From: Evansella clarkii
GTDB lineage: Bacteria > Bacillota > Bacilli > Bacillales > Salisediminibacteriaceae
Assembly: GCF_002019695.1 (NCBI RefSeq)
Contig: NZ_KV917376.1
Location: 1 to 64,000, forward strand
DNA: 64,000 bases
Direction of reading: 5' to 3'
Position 1 is the stretch's first letter. Every line of letters begins with the position of its first letter. The notes under the pieces were generated by a model. It did not search any database and was not told the DNA's origin. It saw only the letters and a list, made by a program, of their open reading frames with translations. Shown here one piece after another: positions 32,994 to 42,363 of this stretch. The position numbers were made by a program, and so were the translations under genes.

Positions 32994-34490
32994 CTACTCC
33001 ATCATCTTCCATTGTTCCTTTTCCAGCCAGATTGTGAGACGTTCAATATCCTCCGAAAATACCCTGTCTTTTGTTATGGAAGGGACAATTTTTCTTCCTT
33101 CTTCCCAAAGCATCCTTGTCGTCCCGCCCATTTTTACTTTCCCACGGATCTCTGCAGCCTGCATGGCACAAATCATCTCAATAGCAAGCACCCGCCTTGT
33201 ATTTTTCACAATCTGCGCCCCATGCCGTGCTGCTATGGTTCCCATACTTACATGGTCTTCCTGGTTTCCGGAGGAGGGAATAGAATCCACACTTGCCGGG
33301 TGTGCCAGTGTTTTGTTTTCGGAAACGAGGGAGGCGGCAACATACTGCATGATCATCGCCCCTGATTCCAGGCCAGGCTGCGGGCTCAGAAAAGGAGGCA
33401 GGTCATTTAGCTGAGGATTTACGAGACGTTCAATCCGCCGTTCAGAAATATTGCCGATTTCTGCAACAGCGATTCCGAGATAGTCCATTGCAAGTGCAAC
33501 GGGCTGTCCATGGAAATTTCCTCCTGATAAAATCTTTCCTCCTTTTTCAAAAATAAGCGGGTTGTCTGTCGCTGCGTTCATCTCTGTTTCCAGTACCTGT
33601 TTTACATATGCGAGGGTCTGCCGGGATGCTCCATGCACCTGAGGAATACACCGAAGAGAATAGGCATCCTGAACCCGCAGATCTCCCTGCCTCGTCACGA
33701 GCTTGCTGCCACGTAAATAGTTCCTCATCCTCCTTGCAACTTCAATCTGTTCCTCATGGCCTCTCGCAAGATGGATGTCTTCATCAAAAGCATCAATAAT
33801 TCCCTGCAGCCCCTCCATTGTCATAGCGCTGATATAGTCTGCCTGTTCGGCTGCTTCTTCAGCATCCAGGTAGGCAAGGGCTCCGGCAGCGGTCATTGCC
33901 TGCGTTCCGTTAATAAGCGCAAGTCCTTCCTTCGCCTTCAGTATAACCGGATCTGTATTTGTTGCTGTCAGTACCTTGCATGTTGGTTCCCTTCGCCCGC
34001 TGTAAAACACTTCCCCTTCGCCCATTAACGCCAGTGCCAGATGCGCAAGAGGTGCCAGGTCTCCGCTTGCTCCCAGTGAACCTTGAGAAGGAATTACAGG
34101 ATGAATTCCTTTATTTATAAACTCAATCAGTTTATCAACAAGCTCTTTCCGCACACCGGAATAACCTTTCAGGAGAGCATTTGCACGGAGGAGAAGCATA
34201 GCTCTTGAGACTTCCTCGCTAAAAGGATCCCCGACACCGCATGCATGGGAGAGAATCAGATTTTTTTGCAGAATTTCCACATCTTCACTGGCAATCTTTA
34301 CATCACTTAGCTTTCCAAAGCCTGTATTAATGCCATAAATGATCTTTCCATTGCTGACAATCGCTTCAACCGCTTCTCTCGTTTCCTCCACTCTTTTTAT
34401 TGCTTCACTGCCTGGTGCTACTTCCTCTCTGTCCCGGACTACCTGCTTAAGATCATTTAACGTCAGTGTGTCCCCTGTTAAAATAATCAT
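32994..34490 (-). CDS. hutH: Histidine ammonia-lyase
   Basis: 498-residue enzyme of the first histidine degradation step (L-histidine to urocanate and ammonia). The MIO prosthetic group forms from A141-S142-G143 in [12 protein letters not shown]; the catalytic Tyr is in [12 protein letters not shown]. Length and motifs are standard. The start is ATG 34490, behind AAAGGTGG. The frame stays open to 34631, but that stretch contains the leader hairpin and lacks a ribosome site. It is transcribed away from the regulator and hutUIG, from a promoter near 34740-34769, through a leader of about 240 nt with a terminator-like hairpin. Confidence 0.95.
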   Translation of the reverse strand: MIILTGDTLTLNDLKQVVRDREEVAPGSEAIKRVEETREAVEAIVSNGKIIYGINTGFGKLSDVKIASEDVEILQKNLILSHACGVGDPFSEEVSRAMLLLRANALLKGYSGVRKELVDKLIEFINKGIHPVIPSQGSLGASGDLAPLAHLALALMGEGEVFYSGRREPTCKVLTATNTDPVILKAKEGLALINGTQAMTAAGALAYLDAEEAAEQADYISAMTMEGLQGIIDAFDEDIHLARGHEEQIEVARRMRNYLRGSKLVTRQGDLRVQDAYSLRCIPQVHGASRQTLAYVKQVLETEMNAATDNPLIFEKGGKILSGGNFHGQPVALAMDYLGIAVAEIGNISERRIERLVNPQLNDLPPFLSPQPGLESGAMIMQYVAASLVSENKTLAHPASVDSIPSSGNQEDHVSMGTIAARHGAQIVKNTRRVLAIEMICAMQAAEIRGKVKMGGTTRMLWEEGRKIVPSITKDRVFSEDIERLTIWLEKEQWKMME

Positions 34491-34524
34491 TTTTTCTGCC
34501 ACCTTTCCCCGTTCATTGTGATAA

Positions 34525-34571
34525 AGCAATAAAAAAGCAGTGGAGTGAAATCTGTTTACAGATCTCTCTCC
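34525..34571 (-). terminator. Attenuator-like hairpin in the hutH leader
   Basis: GCAGTGGAG (34537-34545) pairs with CTCCACTGC (34567-34575 region). Inside it is a second stem around CTGTAAACAG. On the minus strand the base of the stem runs into TTTTTTATTG. It lies 40-85 nt upstream of the hutH start codon, inside the leader, so it can end transcription before the gene. Confidence 0.6.
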
Positions 34572-34739
34572 ACTGCCTTCGATTTTCGTTTTAACATAAA
34601 TCCCATGCATAATACATTCATAACTCATCACTCATTTATATTTTTTCTGTTACCATTCTCTTCTTCCATTACCGCTTCTCAACTAAACACTCTGCTAAAC
34701 AGCACCAGCTGCCAGGTCACTCCCACTCACCTTCTCTTC

Positions 34740-34769
34740 ATCGTACTTACAGGAAGATCCCAATGTCAA
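34740..34769 (-). promoter_or_regulatory. Promoter of hutH
   Basis: On the minus strand a consensus TTGACA -35 (34764-34769) is followed after 18 bp by TACGAT (34740-34745) as the -10. The predicted start is near 34733, giving a leader of about 240 nt. Confidence 0.55.
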
Positions 34770-34851
34770 GAACTTTCAGACTCCTCTGTTAAATACGCAT
34801 CTATTCAAGTAAAATGAACTTAACAATCAAGCTGACAGGGATGTGGTAGAA

Positions 34852-36390
34852 ATGGGAGCAACGGTTTTAATAGCTGACAGAGATAAAATGGAATGCCAGG
34901 GGACAAAATGGTTTCTTTCCCGCTCCTCTGCAGCAATAGATGCTGTTTATACTTCTTCCTGTGAACAGGAAAGTATTGAACTAATGGACAATTTGCAGCC
35001 TGACATTATAGTAATGGAAATTGAAATGTTTTCTGATGAGTCTATTAAAAGAATTTATGCTCTCGGGGAAAGGCCGGACATACAGTTTATTTGCACAACT
35101 GCCGAAGCCACCTTCGAACTGGCAATGAAAGCCGTCAAAATTGGAGCTGCAGATCTCCTTTTAAAACCTCACACTCCTGCACGACTCTACGCTTCAATTA
35201 AAAAGTCTTTAAATAAACTAAGCAGCCCGCCGCGGCAAAACAGCCATTCCCATAATAAAAATTCCCTCGGTAATGATCTGTTTTCATACGCTAAGCTATT
35301 TGGCAGAAATATGGAACCACTGCCCACCGGCTGCCTTATCTCTTATATTCCCGGCGATAAAAAAGCTGTTTTTTCCACAGCAGAACAACTGCAGTCCTTT
35401 TACTCCCCTGAAAAAATAAATATGCTGCCTCTTTCAGGAAAAGTACTTGTTTATTTACCGAAGAAAACCAAGCAGGAATGGGAAAAAGAGGCCAACCAGT
35501 TTCTCCATTTCTGGGAAGAAAAAAATGACACTCCTTTATCCTGTATTATTTGTGAAAATACCGCTCCTCCGTTAAAAACGTTGAAGGCACTCTATAAAGA
35601 ATCGGAAGATATGGCTGAGATGGTCTTTTATCAGGGACAGAGGAAAGTTCTCTCTTTTCACGAACCGGTGAAATGGAAAACATACGACCCTTTTCTGTCT
35701 CCTGCTGAGCAGAGAAAATGGATTGATATGCTCAATCAGCAGGACCTTACAGCCATTAAAGAAGTTTTATACAGCGGTTTCCTGAAGATCAGAGAACCGT
35801 ATCCTTCGCCTAATATTATAAGAACGAAGCTCACAAGCATACTTGCTCAGATTCGCCGTTTTATGCACCTTTTTAATTTGACAAAAGGAACCATTGAAAC
35901 GCAGTATGAAGCCACCTATGAAACAATACTCAACCGGCCTGTCCTGTACAGTATTGTGCAGGAATTATACATATTCATTCAAAACGTTTTTGAGGAAGCA
36001 CATTTGAAAGAAAAACAGTTAATTTTTGATGCAGTAGAACATGCTGTCTTTTATCTGGAACGAAACTACTGGAACAGCGAACTTAAATTAGAGGACGCTG
36101 CAAACTCGGTAAAGCGCAATCCTTCCTACTTAAGCCATTTGTTTAAAGAAAAAACAGGCTTGTCATTCCGGAAGAAATTATTAAATATCAGGCTGCAGGA
36201 AGCAAGACGTCTTCTTGCAGAAACTCCTTTAACTATTAAGGAAATCACTGTCCTTTGCGGCTTCAGGGAAGCCAGTTATTTCAGCCGTTGTTTTCACCAG
36301 CAGTTCGGTGTATCACCAAGCGCTTATCGTTTAAGTAAGGGGGCCATCTCCCAATCACCTTCCCAGAACAAAAATCATATCAATACCTGA
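34852..36390 (+). CDS. AraC-type regulator with degenerate receiver domain
   Basis: 512-residue transcription factor. An N-terminal receiver-like domain (1-120) keeps D9/D11 in LIADRD, T82/T83 and K105 in LLLKPH. The phospho-acceptor position is Glu (E56 in IIVMEIEMF). A middle region of about 290 residues has no recognised fold. The C-terminal AraC double HTH (about 405-505) is clear: SYLSHLFKEKTGLSFRKKLL, then REASYFSRCFHQQFGVSPS. No histidine kinase is adjacent. It sits between hutH and hutU, so it probably regulates hut, replacing or adding to the HutP mechanism of B. subtilis. ATG 34852 is favoured over GTG 34843. Confidence 0.85.
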   Translation: MGATVLIADRDKMECQGTKWFLSRSSAAIDAVYTSSCEQESIELMDNLQPDIIVMEIEMFSDESIKRIYALGERPDIQFICTTAEATFELAMKAVKIGAADLLLKPHTPARLYASIKKSLNKLSSPPRQNSHSHNKNSLGNDLFSYAKLFGRNMEPLPTGCLISYIPGDKKAVFSTAEQLQSFYSPEKINMLPLSGKVLVYLPKKTKQEWEKEANQFLHFWEEKNDTPLSCIICENTAPPLKTLKALYKESEDMAEMVFYQGQRKVLSFHEPVKWKTYDPFLSPAEQRKWIDMLNQQDLTAIKEVLYSGFLKIREPYPSPNIIRTKLTSILAQIRRFMHLFNLTKGTIETQYEATYETILNRPVLYSIVQELYIFIQNVFEEAHLKEKQLIFDAVEHAVFYLERNYWNSELKLEDAANSVKRNPSYLSHLFKEKTGLSFRKKLLNIRLQEARRLLAETPLTIKEITVLCGFREASYFSRCFHQQFGVSPSAYRLSKGAISQSPSQNKNHINT

Positions 36391-36489
36391 AATTTTTACA
36401 CTAACCTAAAATTTTTATCACTTTTACCAAGTCCTCTAATGATTCGTTTCTCGTCCCCTAAAATAATTCTGCTATTTCTCTGGTTATTC

Positions 36490-36501
36490 ATCTGTAAACA
36501 G
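36490..36501 (+). promoter_or_regulatory. 12-bp motif shared by the hutU and hutH leaders
   Basis: ATCTGTAAACAG lies 51 bp upstream of the hutU start. The same 12-mer lies on the minus strand at 34552-34563, 62 bp upstream of the hutH start, in the same orientation relative to transcription. ACTCCA follows a few bases later at both sites. A binding site for the hut regulator, or an RNA element, is possible. Confidence 0.4.
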
Positions 36502-36551
36502 CTATGAAACTCCATTACGATGAAGGCAAATCAATAAAGGGGTGGCCAAAG

Positions 36552-38219
36552 ATGAGTAAAAGAGTTATCCGGGCAAGTCATGGAACGGATCTGGAAACGA
36601 AAGGCTGGGTACAGGAAGCAGCACTCAGAATGCTCCGCAATAACCTCGACCCTGATGTTGCGGAAAACCCTGATGATCTTGTTGTTTACGGAGGCATCGG
36701 GAAGGCAGCGAGAAACTGGGAAAGTTATGAAGCTATCATTGAAACTCTGATAAACCTTGAAAATGACGAAACCCTTCTCATTCAGTCAGGCAAGCCTGTC
36801 GCTGTGTTTAAAAGCCATGAAAACGCGCCAAGAGTACTCCTCGCTAATTCAAATTTAGTACCGGCATGGGCAAACTGGGACCACTTTCATGAACTGGAGA
36901 AAAAAGGGCTCATTATGTACGGGCAGATGACTGCAGGAAGCTGGATTTATATTGGCAGCCAGGGGATTGTCCAGGGAACGTATGAAACATTCGCAGAGCT
37001 TGCCCGACAGCATTTCAGCGGCACTCTCAAAGGAACAATTACACTCACTGCAGGTCTAGGCGGAATGGGCGGTGCACAGCCTCTTGCAGTGACGATGGCT
37101 GAGGGAGTCTGTCTGGCTGTGGAAGCTGACCCTGTACGAGTTCAGAGGCGGATAGATACAAAGTATCTCGATGTGATGGCTGAGAGCCTTGATGAGGCTC
37201 TTCGCCTCGCGAAATCCGCCAAAGAGGAAGGACGCCCCCTCTCCATCGGGCTCGTGGGAAATGCCGCTGAAATTCTGCCTGAAATGCTTAAAAGAAAGTT
37301 TATCCCGGACGTTCTGACAGACCAGACCTCTGCTCACGATCCGCTGAACGGCTATATTCCGGAAGGGTACTCCTTATCAGAAGCAGAAAAGCTGAGAAGC
37401 CAGTTCCCCGGTGAATATGTAAAAAAAGCAAAAGCAAGTATGGCAAAGCATGTAGAGTGCATGCTTGATATGCAGCAAAAGGGTGCCATCACCTTCGATT
37501 ATGGAAACAATATCCGGCAGGTTGCCTTTGATGAGGGTGTAGAAAATGCCTTTGATTTCCCTGGGTTCGTCCCCGCCTATATCCGGCCTCAGTTTTGTGA
37601 AGGAAAAGGGCCGTTCCGCTGGGTTGCTCTTTCCGGTGACCCTGAGGATATTTATAAAACAGACGAAGTTATTTTAAAAGAATTCGCCGAGAACGAAGCA
37701 TTATGTAAGTGGATCCGTATGGCCAGGGAAAAAATCCAGTTTCAGGGACTGCCTTCCAGAATATGCTGGCTCGGATACGGGGAACGGGCTCGTTTTGGAA
37801 AAATCATTAATGACCTTGTTGCAGCAGGTGAGATTAAGGCTCCCATCGTCATCGGCCGTGACCATCTTGATTCTGGCTCAGTAGCTTCGCCAAACCGGGA
37901 AACGGAAGCGATGAAGGATGGAAGTGACGCGGTAGCTGACTGGCCAATATTAAATGCGCTCATCAACAGTGTTGGCGGAGCAAGCTGGGTTTCCGTCCAT
38001 CATGGCGGTGGTGTCGGAATGGGTTATTCACTCCACGCTGGCATGGTAATCGTTGCTGATGGGACAAAAGAGGCAGAGGAAAGGCTTGAGAGGGTCCTTA
38101 CCACAGACCCTGGAATGGGGATAGCACGGCATGCTGACGCTGGTTATGAAAAAGCGATTGAAACTGCTGAAAAAAAAGGGATTCATCTCCCGCTGATCAC
38201 CAGGAAAGGAGCAAAATAA
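36552..38219 (+). CDS. hutU: Urocanate hydratase
   Basis: 555-residue NAD-dependent urocanase (urocanate to imidazolonepropionate). Recognisable segments are [31 protein letters not shown] (NAD binding), [20 protein letters not shown] with the active-site cysteine, and [18 protein letters not shown]. The start is ATG 36552, behind AAAGGGGTGG; an in-frame ATG at 36504 lacks a site. First gene of the hutU-hutI-hutG unit; its stop is one base before the hutI start. Confidence 0.96.
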   Translation: MSKRVIRASHGTDLETKGWVQEAALRMLRNNLDPDVAENPDDLVVYGGIGKAARNWESYEAIIETLINLENDETLLIQSGKPVAVFKSHENAPRVLLANSNLVPAWANWDHFHELEKKGLIMYGQMTAGSWIYIGSQGIVQGTYETFAELARQHFSGTLKGTITLTAGLGGMGGAQPLAVTMAEGVCLAVEADPVRVQRRIDTKYLDVMAESLDEALRLAKSAKEEGRPLSIGLVGNAAEILPEMLKRKFIPDVLTDQTSAHDPLNGYIPEGYSLSEAEKLRSQFPGEYVKKAKASMAKHVECMLDMQQKGAITFDYGNNIRQVAFDEGVENAFDFPGFVPAYIRPQFCEGKGPFRWVALSGDPEDIYKTDEVILKEFAENEALCKWIRMAREKIQFQGLPSRICWLGYGERARFGKIINDLVAAGEIKAPIVIGRDHLDSGSVASPNRETEAMKDGSDAVADWPILNALINSVGGASWVSVHHGGGVGMGYSLHAGMVIVADGTKEAEERLERVLTTDPGMGIARHADAGYEKAIETAEKKGIHLPLITRKGAK

Positions 38220-38220
38220 A

Positions 38221-39492
38221 ATGGGTTATGTATTTATAAAAAACGCAAATGAACTTTTGACAGTAAAAGGACATTCGGAAAAGCCTGCACGGAAAGAAGC
38301 AATGAACGACCTTGGAATCATTGAAAACGGTGCCCTCCTTATTAAAGACGAGAAAATAGAAGCTGCCGGGGAAACCGAATTTTTAAAAGAAAAGTATTCC
38401 GATGAAATAAGACAGGCGGAAATCATTGATGCAAAAGGAAAAGTAGTAGCTCCGGGATTTGTTGACCCTCATACCCACCTTGTTTTCGCAGGTACACGAG
38501 AAAACGAATATAACATGAGGCTGCAGGGAGCTTCCTATATGGAAATCATGGAGCAGGGCGGAGGCATTCATGCCACAACAAGAATGACCCGCGAGGCATC
38601 CTTTGAAGATTTGTACGACCAGAGTTTTCGCAGACTCGATAAATTCCTTGAGCACGGGGTGACCACCCTGGAAGCAAAAAGCGGTTATGGGATGGAATGG
38701 GAAGTTGAAAAGCGGCAGTTAGAGGTGGCCCATGAACTGGATAAAAAGCACGCTGTTGATATTGTCCATACCTTTATGGGAGCCCATGTCATTCCCCGGG
38801 AATATAAAGACAGCCCTGATGAATTCGTACGGATTGTCACAGATGAAATGCTGCCAAAAGTAGCGGAATCAAATCTAGCTGAGTTTAACGATGTTTTCTG
38901 CGAGCGGGGAGTGTATACTCCTGAGCAGTCAAGGAGGATTTTAGAAGCGGGAAAAAAATACGGACTCCTTCCTAAAATTCATGCAGATGAAATTGAGCCG
39001 TACGAAGGGGCGGAACTTGCAGCAGAAGTAGGAGCAGTGTCTGCAGACCATTTATTAAAAGTTTCCGACCGTGGTCTGGAGATGATGGCAGAGCAAGGGG
39101 TAGTCGCCGTGCTTCTTCCTGGTACAGCCTTTTTCCTTATGGCGGAATCCGCAAATGGAAGAAAAGCCATTGATGCAGGTGTGCCTGTTGCTCTATCCAC
39201 AGACTGTAATCCCGGTTCATCACCAAGCGTTTCCATGCCATTTATGTTGAATCTGGCGAGCTTAAAAATGGGGATGGCACCTGCAGAAGCCATCACGGCA
39301 GCAACGATAAATGCAGCACATGCAATTAAACGAGGGTCAACTATCGGAAGTCTTGAACCTGGAAAAAAAGCAGACGTAGTGATCTGGGATATTCCCCACC
39401 ACCTGCAGTTTACTTATCATTATGGCGTCAACCATACAGAAACTGTTATTAAAAATGGAAGAATAGTTTATTCGAAAGGTGATAAACTATGA
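38221..39492 (+). CDS. hutI: Imidazolonepropionase
   Basis: 423-residue amidohydrolase that opens imidazolonepropionate to N-formimino-L-glutamate. Metal site DPHTHLVFAGTRENE, plus IHADEIEP, SADH and STDCNPGSSPSVSM. Length is normal. Its ribosome site (AAAGGAG) is inside the end of hutU, and its stop overlaps the hutG start by four bases (ATGA), so the three genes are translationally coupled. Confidence 0.96.
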   Translation: MGYVFIKNANELLTVKGHSEKPARKEAMNDLGIIENGALLIKDEKIEAAGETEFLKEKYSDEIRQAEIIDAKGKVVAPGFVDPHTHLVFAGTRENEYNMRLQGASYMEIMEQGGGIHATTRMTREASFEDLYDQSFRRLDKFLEHGVTTLEAKSGYGMEWEVEKRQLEVAHELDKKHAVDIVHTFMGAHVIPREYKDSPDEFVRIVTDEMLPKVAESNLAEFNDVFCERGVYTPEQSRRILEAGKKYGLLPKIHADEIEPYEGAELAAEVGAVSADHLLKVSDRGLEMMAEQGVVAVLLPGTAFFLMAESANGRKAIDAGVPVALSTDCNPGSSPSVSMPFMLNLASLKMGMAPAEAITAATINAAHAIKRGSTIGSLEPGKKADVVIWDIPHHLQFTYHYGVNHTETVIKNGRIVYSKGDKL

Positions 39493-40484
39493 AAATAAGT
39501 CACGAGGGATTAACCCCTCCCTCCTTCACCTGGACAAGTGACAGGGAAAATACCGCAAAAGTCCACGAGTGGATTAAACCTGTAACGGAAATAAAATCAG
39601 AATCTGATTTAAACGAGGCGGATGCCCTTCTTTTCGGCATCCCTCTCTCCCGCTCTTCAATCAGCGCATCTGCAGCTTCAGAGTTCCCTGATTTTTTCCG
39701 GAGATCCTGGAAAGGCTTTGCAACGTATAATATAGATGCCGACCTGGATTTATCACAGCTTTCAGTGATTGACCTTGGAGATACGGTTCAGCATGTAACG
39801 AATATAGAAATATGCCACAGCAACATTATAAAAGCGATGAGAGATATAAAATCCAGGCACAGTCGTCCATTGCCCATAGCTATTGGGGGAGATCATTCCG
39901 TTACCGCTAAGCTGATTCAAGGATTAAAAGAAGCTGAGCCTGAGACCAAGATCGGTTTGCTGCAGTTTGACACCCATTTTGACCTCAGAGATCCTGCAGA
40001 ACTTGGGCCGGCAAACGGGACTCCTGTAAGGCTGATGATTGAAAAAGGTCTTATTCAGGGAAAGCATGTTCACAATATTGGCCTCCATGGTTTTTTTAAC
40101 ACTATGGATCTAAAAGAATTTGCTGATACTCACAATGTGAACTATACAACGATGAGAACTGTCCGGAAAAAGGGGATTGAAAAGGTCGTCACCCAGGCTT
40201 TGGATGACCTCTCGAAAAAAGTGGATGTTATCTATTTAACTTGCGATATGGATGTGCTGGATATGACGTACGCCCCGGGAGTCCCAGCAGCAACACCAGG
40301 AGGAATGCGAACCGATGAGCTTTTCGAAGCTGTTTTTACAGCGGGACAGCACCAAAAAGTATCGGCCATGGATATTGTATGCCTGGATCCCCATAAGGAT
40401 TTTGGACAGATGACGGTGAAAGCCGGTACCCATGTTTTCCTGAGCTTTTTAACAGGGTATGCGTTAAGAAATAAGCAAGTCTGA
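39489..40484 (+). CDS. hutG: Formimidoylglutamase
   Basis: 331-residue ureohydrolase (arginase fold) that converts formiminoglutamate to glutamate and formamide, the last step of the pathway. The binuclear manganese motifs are GGDHSVT, QFDTHFDLR and CDMDVLDMTYAPG. Last gene of the hut operon. It converges with the XRE/TPR regulator, and the two genes share a terminator hairpin. Confidence 0.95.
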   Translation: MKISHEGLTPPSFTWTSDRENTAKVHEWIKPVTEIKSESDLNEADALLFGIPLSRSSISASAASEFPDFFRRSWKGFATYNIDADLDLSQLSVIDLGDTVQHVTNIEICHSNIIKAMRDIKSRHSRPLPIAIGGDHSVTAKLIQGLKEAEPETKIGLLQFDTHFDLRDPAELGPANGTPVRLMIEKGLIQGKHVHNIGLHGFFNTMDLKEFADTHNVNYTTMRTVRKKGIEKVVTQALDDLSKKVDVIYLTCDMDVLDMTYAPGVPAATPGGMRTDELFEAVFTAGQHQKVSAMDIVCLDPHKDFGQMTVKAGTHVFLSFLTGYALRNKQV

Positions 40485-40496
40485 AGAAAAGGAAAG

Positions 40497-40534
40497 CCCC
40501 GTGAAAAAACGATAGTTCCAGTTTTCTCACGGGG
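40497..40534. terminator. Terminator between hutG and the XRE/TPR regulator
   Basis: CCCCGTGA (40497-40504) pairs with TCACGGGG (40527-40534), extended by AAAAAC/GTTTTC. The hairpin includes the stop codon of the minus-strand regulator and runs into CTTTCCTTTTC on that strand. Confidence 0.75.
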
Positions 40535-41807
40535 TACTGTATTGTAATGCCTCCATGGCTTTTTTATAGTATAGCGAGGAAGATTGGTAGTCACCGCTTT
40601 TTTCATAATACCTGGCAAGTTCCCCGGCTGCTTTGGGCAAAAAGCCGTCCAGATCCATGTTTTCAAAGAAAGGTATAACTTCATGGGAAATAACCTTCCC
40701 AGCGTCTTTTTCGCCACTTGGATCAGAAAGCACCTGATAATAAATCAATTTATGCAGCGAAACTTTTTCTTTTACAGACAGCTCCCGCTCAGACCTGATG
40801 TTCCGGATAATCTCCATTCCATGTTCCACCCAGCTGACCATTTCCGGTTTGTGCCCTAAATAATTTAATTCTTCCAGGATAGCACAGATCGTAACTAACC
40901 GCTCTTCTTTTTCTCTTAGTCTGTAACTTAACTGGTACTGGTGGACAGCACCTTTGTGCCGTCCCATCGCAGAATACATTTCTCCCACTAACTGCTTGAT
41001 TTCAGCTTCGAGCTTCTGGTCTTTCAACTGGCTGGCAATCCTCGAGGCGAGGCTGTAGTTTTCTTCGGCTTCTTTAAATTTCTTCAGCGCTTTATACGCT
41101 TTTCCAAGATGAAGCCTGCAGTCACCGCTTTTTATGTAATCATAGGAAGAATCAAAGGCATCAACAACCTGAGAAAGATAATAGATTGCAAGAGTGGAAT
41201 TATTCAGTTTAGATGCACACAGCCCTGCCATATAGTACAAGTCTGTTGTTTCAAACCTTGGGTGAATAAAAATATCTATTTTTCCTTCAGCAAGTTCAAG
41301 CAGCTCTCCGGCAATAGCATAATTATTAATATAGTATTCCCTGGCCGCTTTAACTTTCAAGAAATAAAAGAAAAGCTCTGAATCATTTATGTCTCTTATT
41401 ACATTTTCATTTTGAAAGATGATTTCTTTAGCACGAGCACCCTCGTTTATTAGAAGGCACATTCGCGCAAAAAACAGCTCGAATAATACAGAAAGCTTCC
41501 GGCGTTTTAAGGAGGCGACTTTTTGCTGCAAATCCACAAATTTTTCCTCAGCGTTATGTACTTCCCCATTAATGATCAGCCTGTGCCATTCGTGTAATTC
41601 TTCCTTTAGTTTTTTCTCATCATACAGATGAATTTGCTGCTGGTTAATGTTGAGTCTTTCCATGAGCATGTCAAGAACTTCGGGACTGGGATTCGCCGTG
41701 TCATTCTCTATCTTGCTGTAATAGGAAACAGAACAAATACCTTCACAGACTTCTTCCTGTCTTTTTTGCTGTCTCAGCCGGTTATATTTTAATACTTTGC
41801 CAAGCAC
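40527..41807 (-). CDS. XRE-family regulator with TPR repeats (RRNPP-like)
   Basis: 426-residue protein. An N-terminal helix-turn-helix (residues 1-60) reads RLRQQKRQEEVCEGICSVSYYSKIE, then NDTANPSPEVLDMLMERL. About 350 residues of TPR-type helices follow, with clear units at GKAYKALKKFKEAEENYSLA, YSAMGRHKGAVHQYQLSYRL and YEKSGDYQSSSLYYKKAMEAL. HTH plus TPR is the layout of peptide-responsive RRNPP regulators (PlcR, AimR, Rgg types). I found no convincing signal-peptide gene next to it, so peptide sensing is unproven. GTTAGT palindromes upstream may be its own operators. Confidence 0.8.
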   Translation of the reverse strand: MLGKVLKYNRLRQQKRQEEVCEGICSVSYYSKIENDTANPSPEVLDMLMERLNINQQQIHLYDEKKLKEELHEWHRLIINGEVHNAEEKFVDLQQKVASLKRRKLSVLFELFFARMCLLINEGARAKEIIFQNENVIRDINDSELFFYFLKVKAAREYYINNYAIAGELLELAEGKIDIFIHPRFETTDLYYMAGLCASKLNNSTLAIYYLSQVVDAFDSSYDYIKSGDCRLHLGKAYKALKKFKEAEENYSLASRIASQLKDQKLEAEIKQLVGEMYSAMGRHKGAVHQYQLSYRLREKEERLVTICAILEELNYLGHKPEMVSWVEHGMEIIRNIRSERELSVKEKVSLHKLIYYQVLSDPSGEKDAGKVISHEVIPFFENMDLDGFLPKAAGELARYYEKSGDYQSSSLYYKKAMEALQYSTP

Positions 41808-42062
41808 TCAATACACCTCCGCAGCAATTAGTTAGTACAGGCCTTTTTCAGAAGAATAAACGACATGAAAAGTGCCTGTCCCTTCCTCGATAATCATCCT
41901 AGGACAAAAGTACCTTTATATAATAATATACAATATTAAACAATTAATAAATAATGTTAACTAAAGAAATTTTTCACATATTTCGTATTTATTTTCCTGA
42001 AGGGTTATTTTCTATTTTCTTAACCGCTCTTTTATTGTTATGACAAGGACTTTGCACCAGTA

Positions 42063-42076
42063 ACTAACAAGTTAGT
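42063..42076. promoter_or_regulatory. GTTAGT palindrome, possible operator
   Basis: ACTAAC-AA-GTTAGT is a perfect 6-2-6 palindrome about 260 bp upstream of the XRE/TPR regulator start. The half-site recurs at 41831-41836 (GTTAGT, 24 bp from the start codon) and 42113-42118. Confidence 0.35.
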
Positions 42077-42171
42077 AAATTATTTTTGGTGAAAGTTGTC
42101 GAAATTTTTTTGTTAGTTTAACTGCTGGCGATTAGCAAATTGACCTGCATTCGTAAGTAAATAGGATCGGA

Positions 42172-42235
42172 CTTCAAGAATTGGACGCTCGATTTCGAGA
42201 ATAGACCATTGACTCCCCGGTTTCGAGAATTGAAA
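42172..42235. repeat. Short spaced TTTCGAGAAT repeats
   Basis: CTTCAAGAATTGGA (about 42172), TTTCGAGAATAGAC (about 42193) and TTTCGAGAATTGAA (about 42221) are imperfect copies of one 14-bp word. They resemble the spaced patch at 31540-31641 in organisation but not in sequence. Confidence 0.5.
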
Positions 42236-42290
42236 CTGACTTTTTAACTCCAAGACCCTGCTTACAAGCATATTTGACCCTGAAAACCTG

Positions 42291-42327
42291 AAAAAAGAAA
42301 AAACTGCTGAGAACAATATCTCAACAG
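42291..42327 (-). terminator. Terminator after the MazG-like gene
   Basis: On the minus strand CTGTTGAGA pairs with TCTCAGCAG (42327-42319 with 42312-42304, one wobble), then TTTTTTCTTTTTT. Confidence 0.8.
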
Positions 42328-42363
42328 CCTTCTTTATCCACTTGCTGTTTTTCCAGCACCAGG

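Larger units (their letters stand above)
41808..42290. other. AT-rich intergenic region upstream of the XRE/TPR regulator
   Basis: About 480 bp without a supportable gene. It holds ACTAAC-AA-GTTAGT (42063-42076), single GTTAGT copies near 41831 and 42113, and the TTTCGAGAAT repeats at 42172-42235. The palindromes may be operator sites of the regulator. Confidence 0.4.

Noticed and set aside
34491-34631. N-terminal extension of HutH
   Set aside because: The frame is open, but it runs through the terminator-like hairpin, has no ribosome site, and HutH has its normal length from ATG 34490.
34575-34733. HutP-binding NAG repeats in the hutH leader
   Set aside because: Several NAG triplets are present, but the regular spacing needed for HutP sites is not clear and no hutP gene is in the window.
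41869-41943. Short plus-strand open frame as a signal peptide for the RRNPP-like regulator
   Set aside because: No hydrophobic export signal and no ribosome site.
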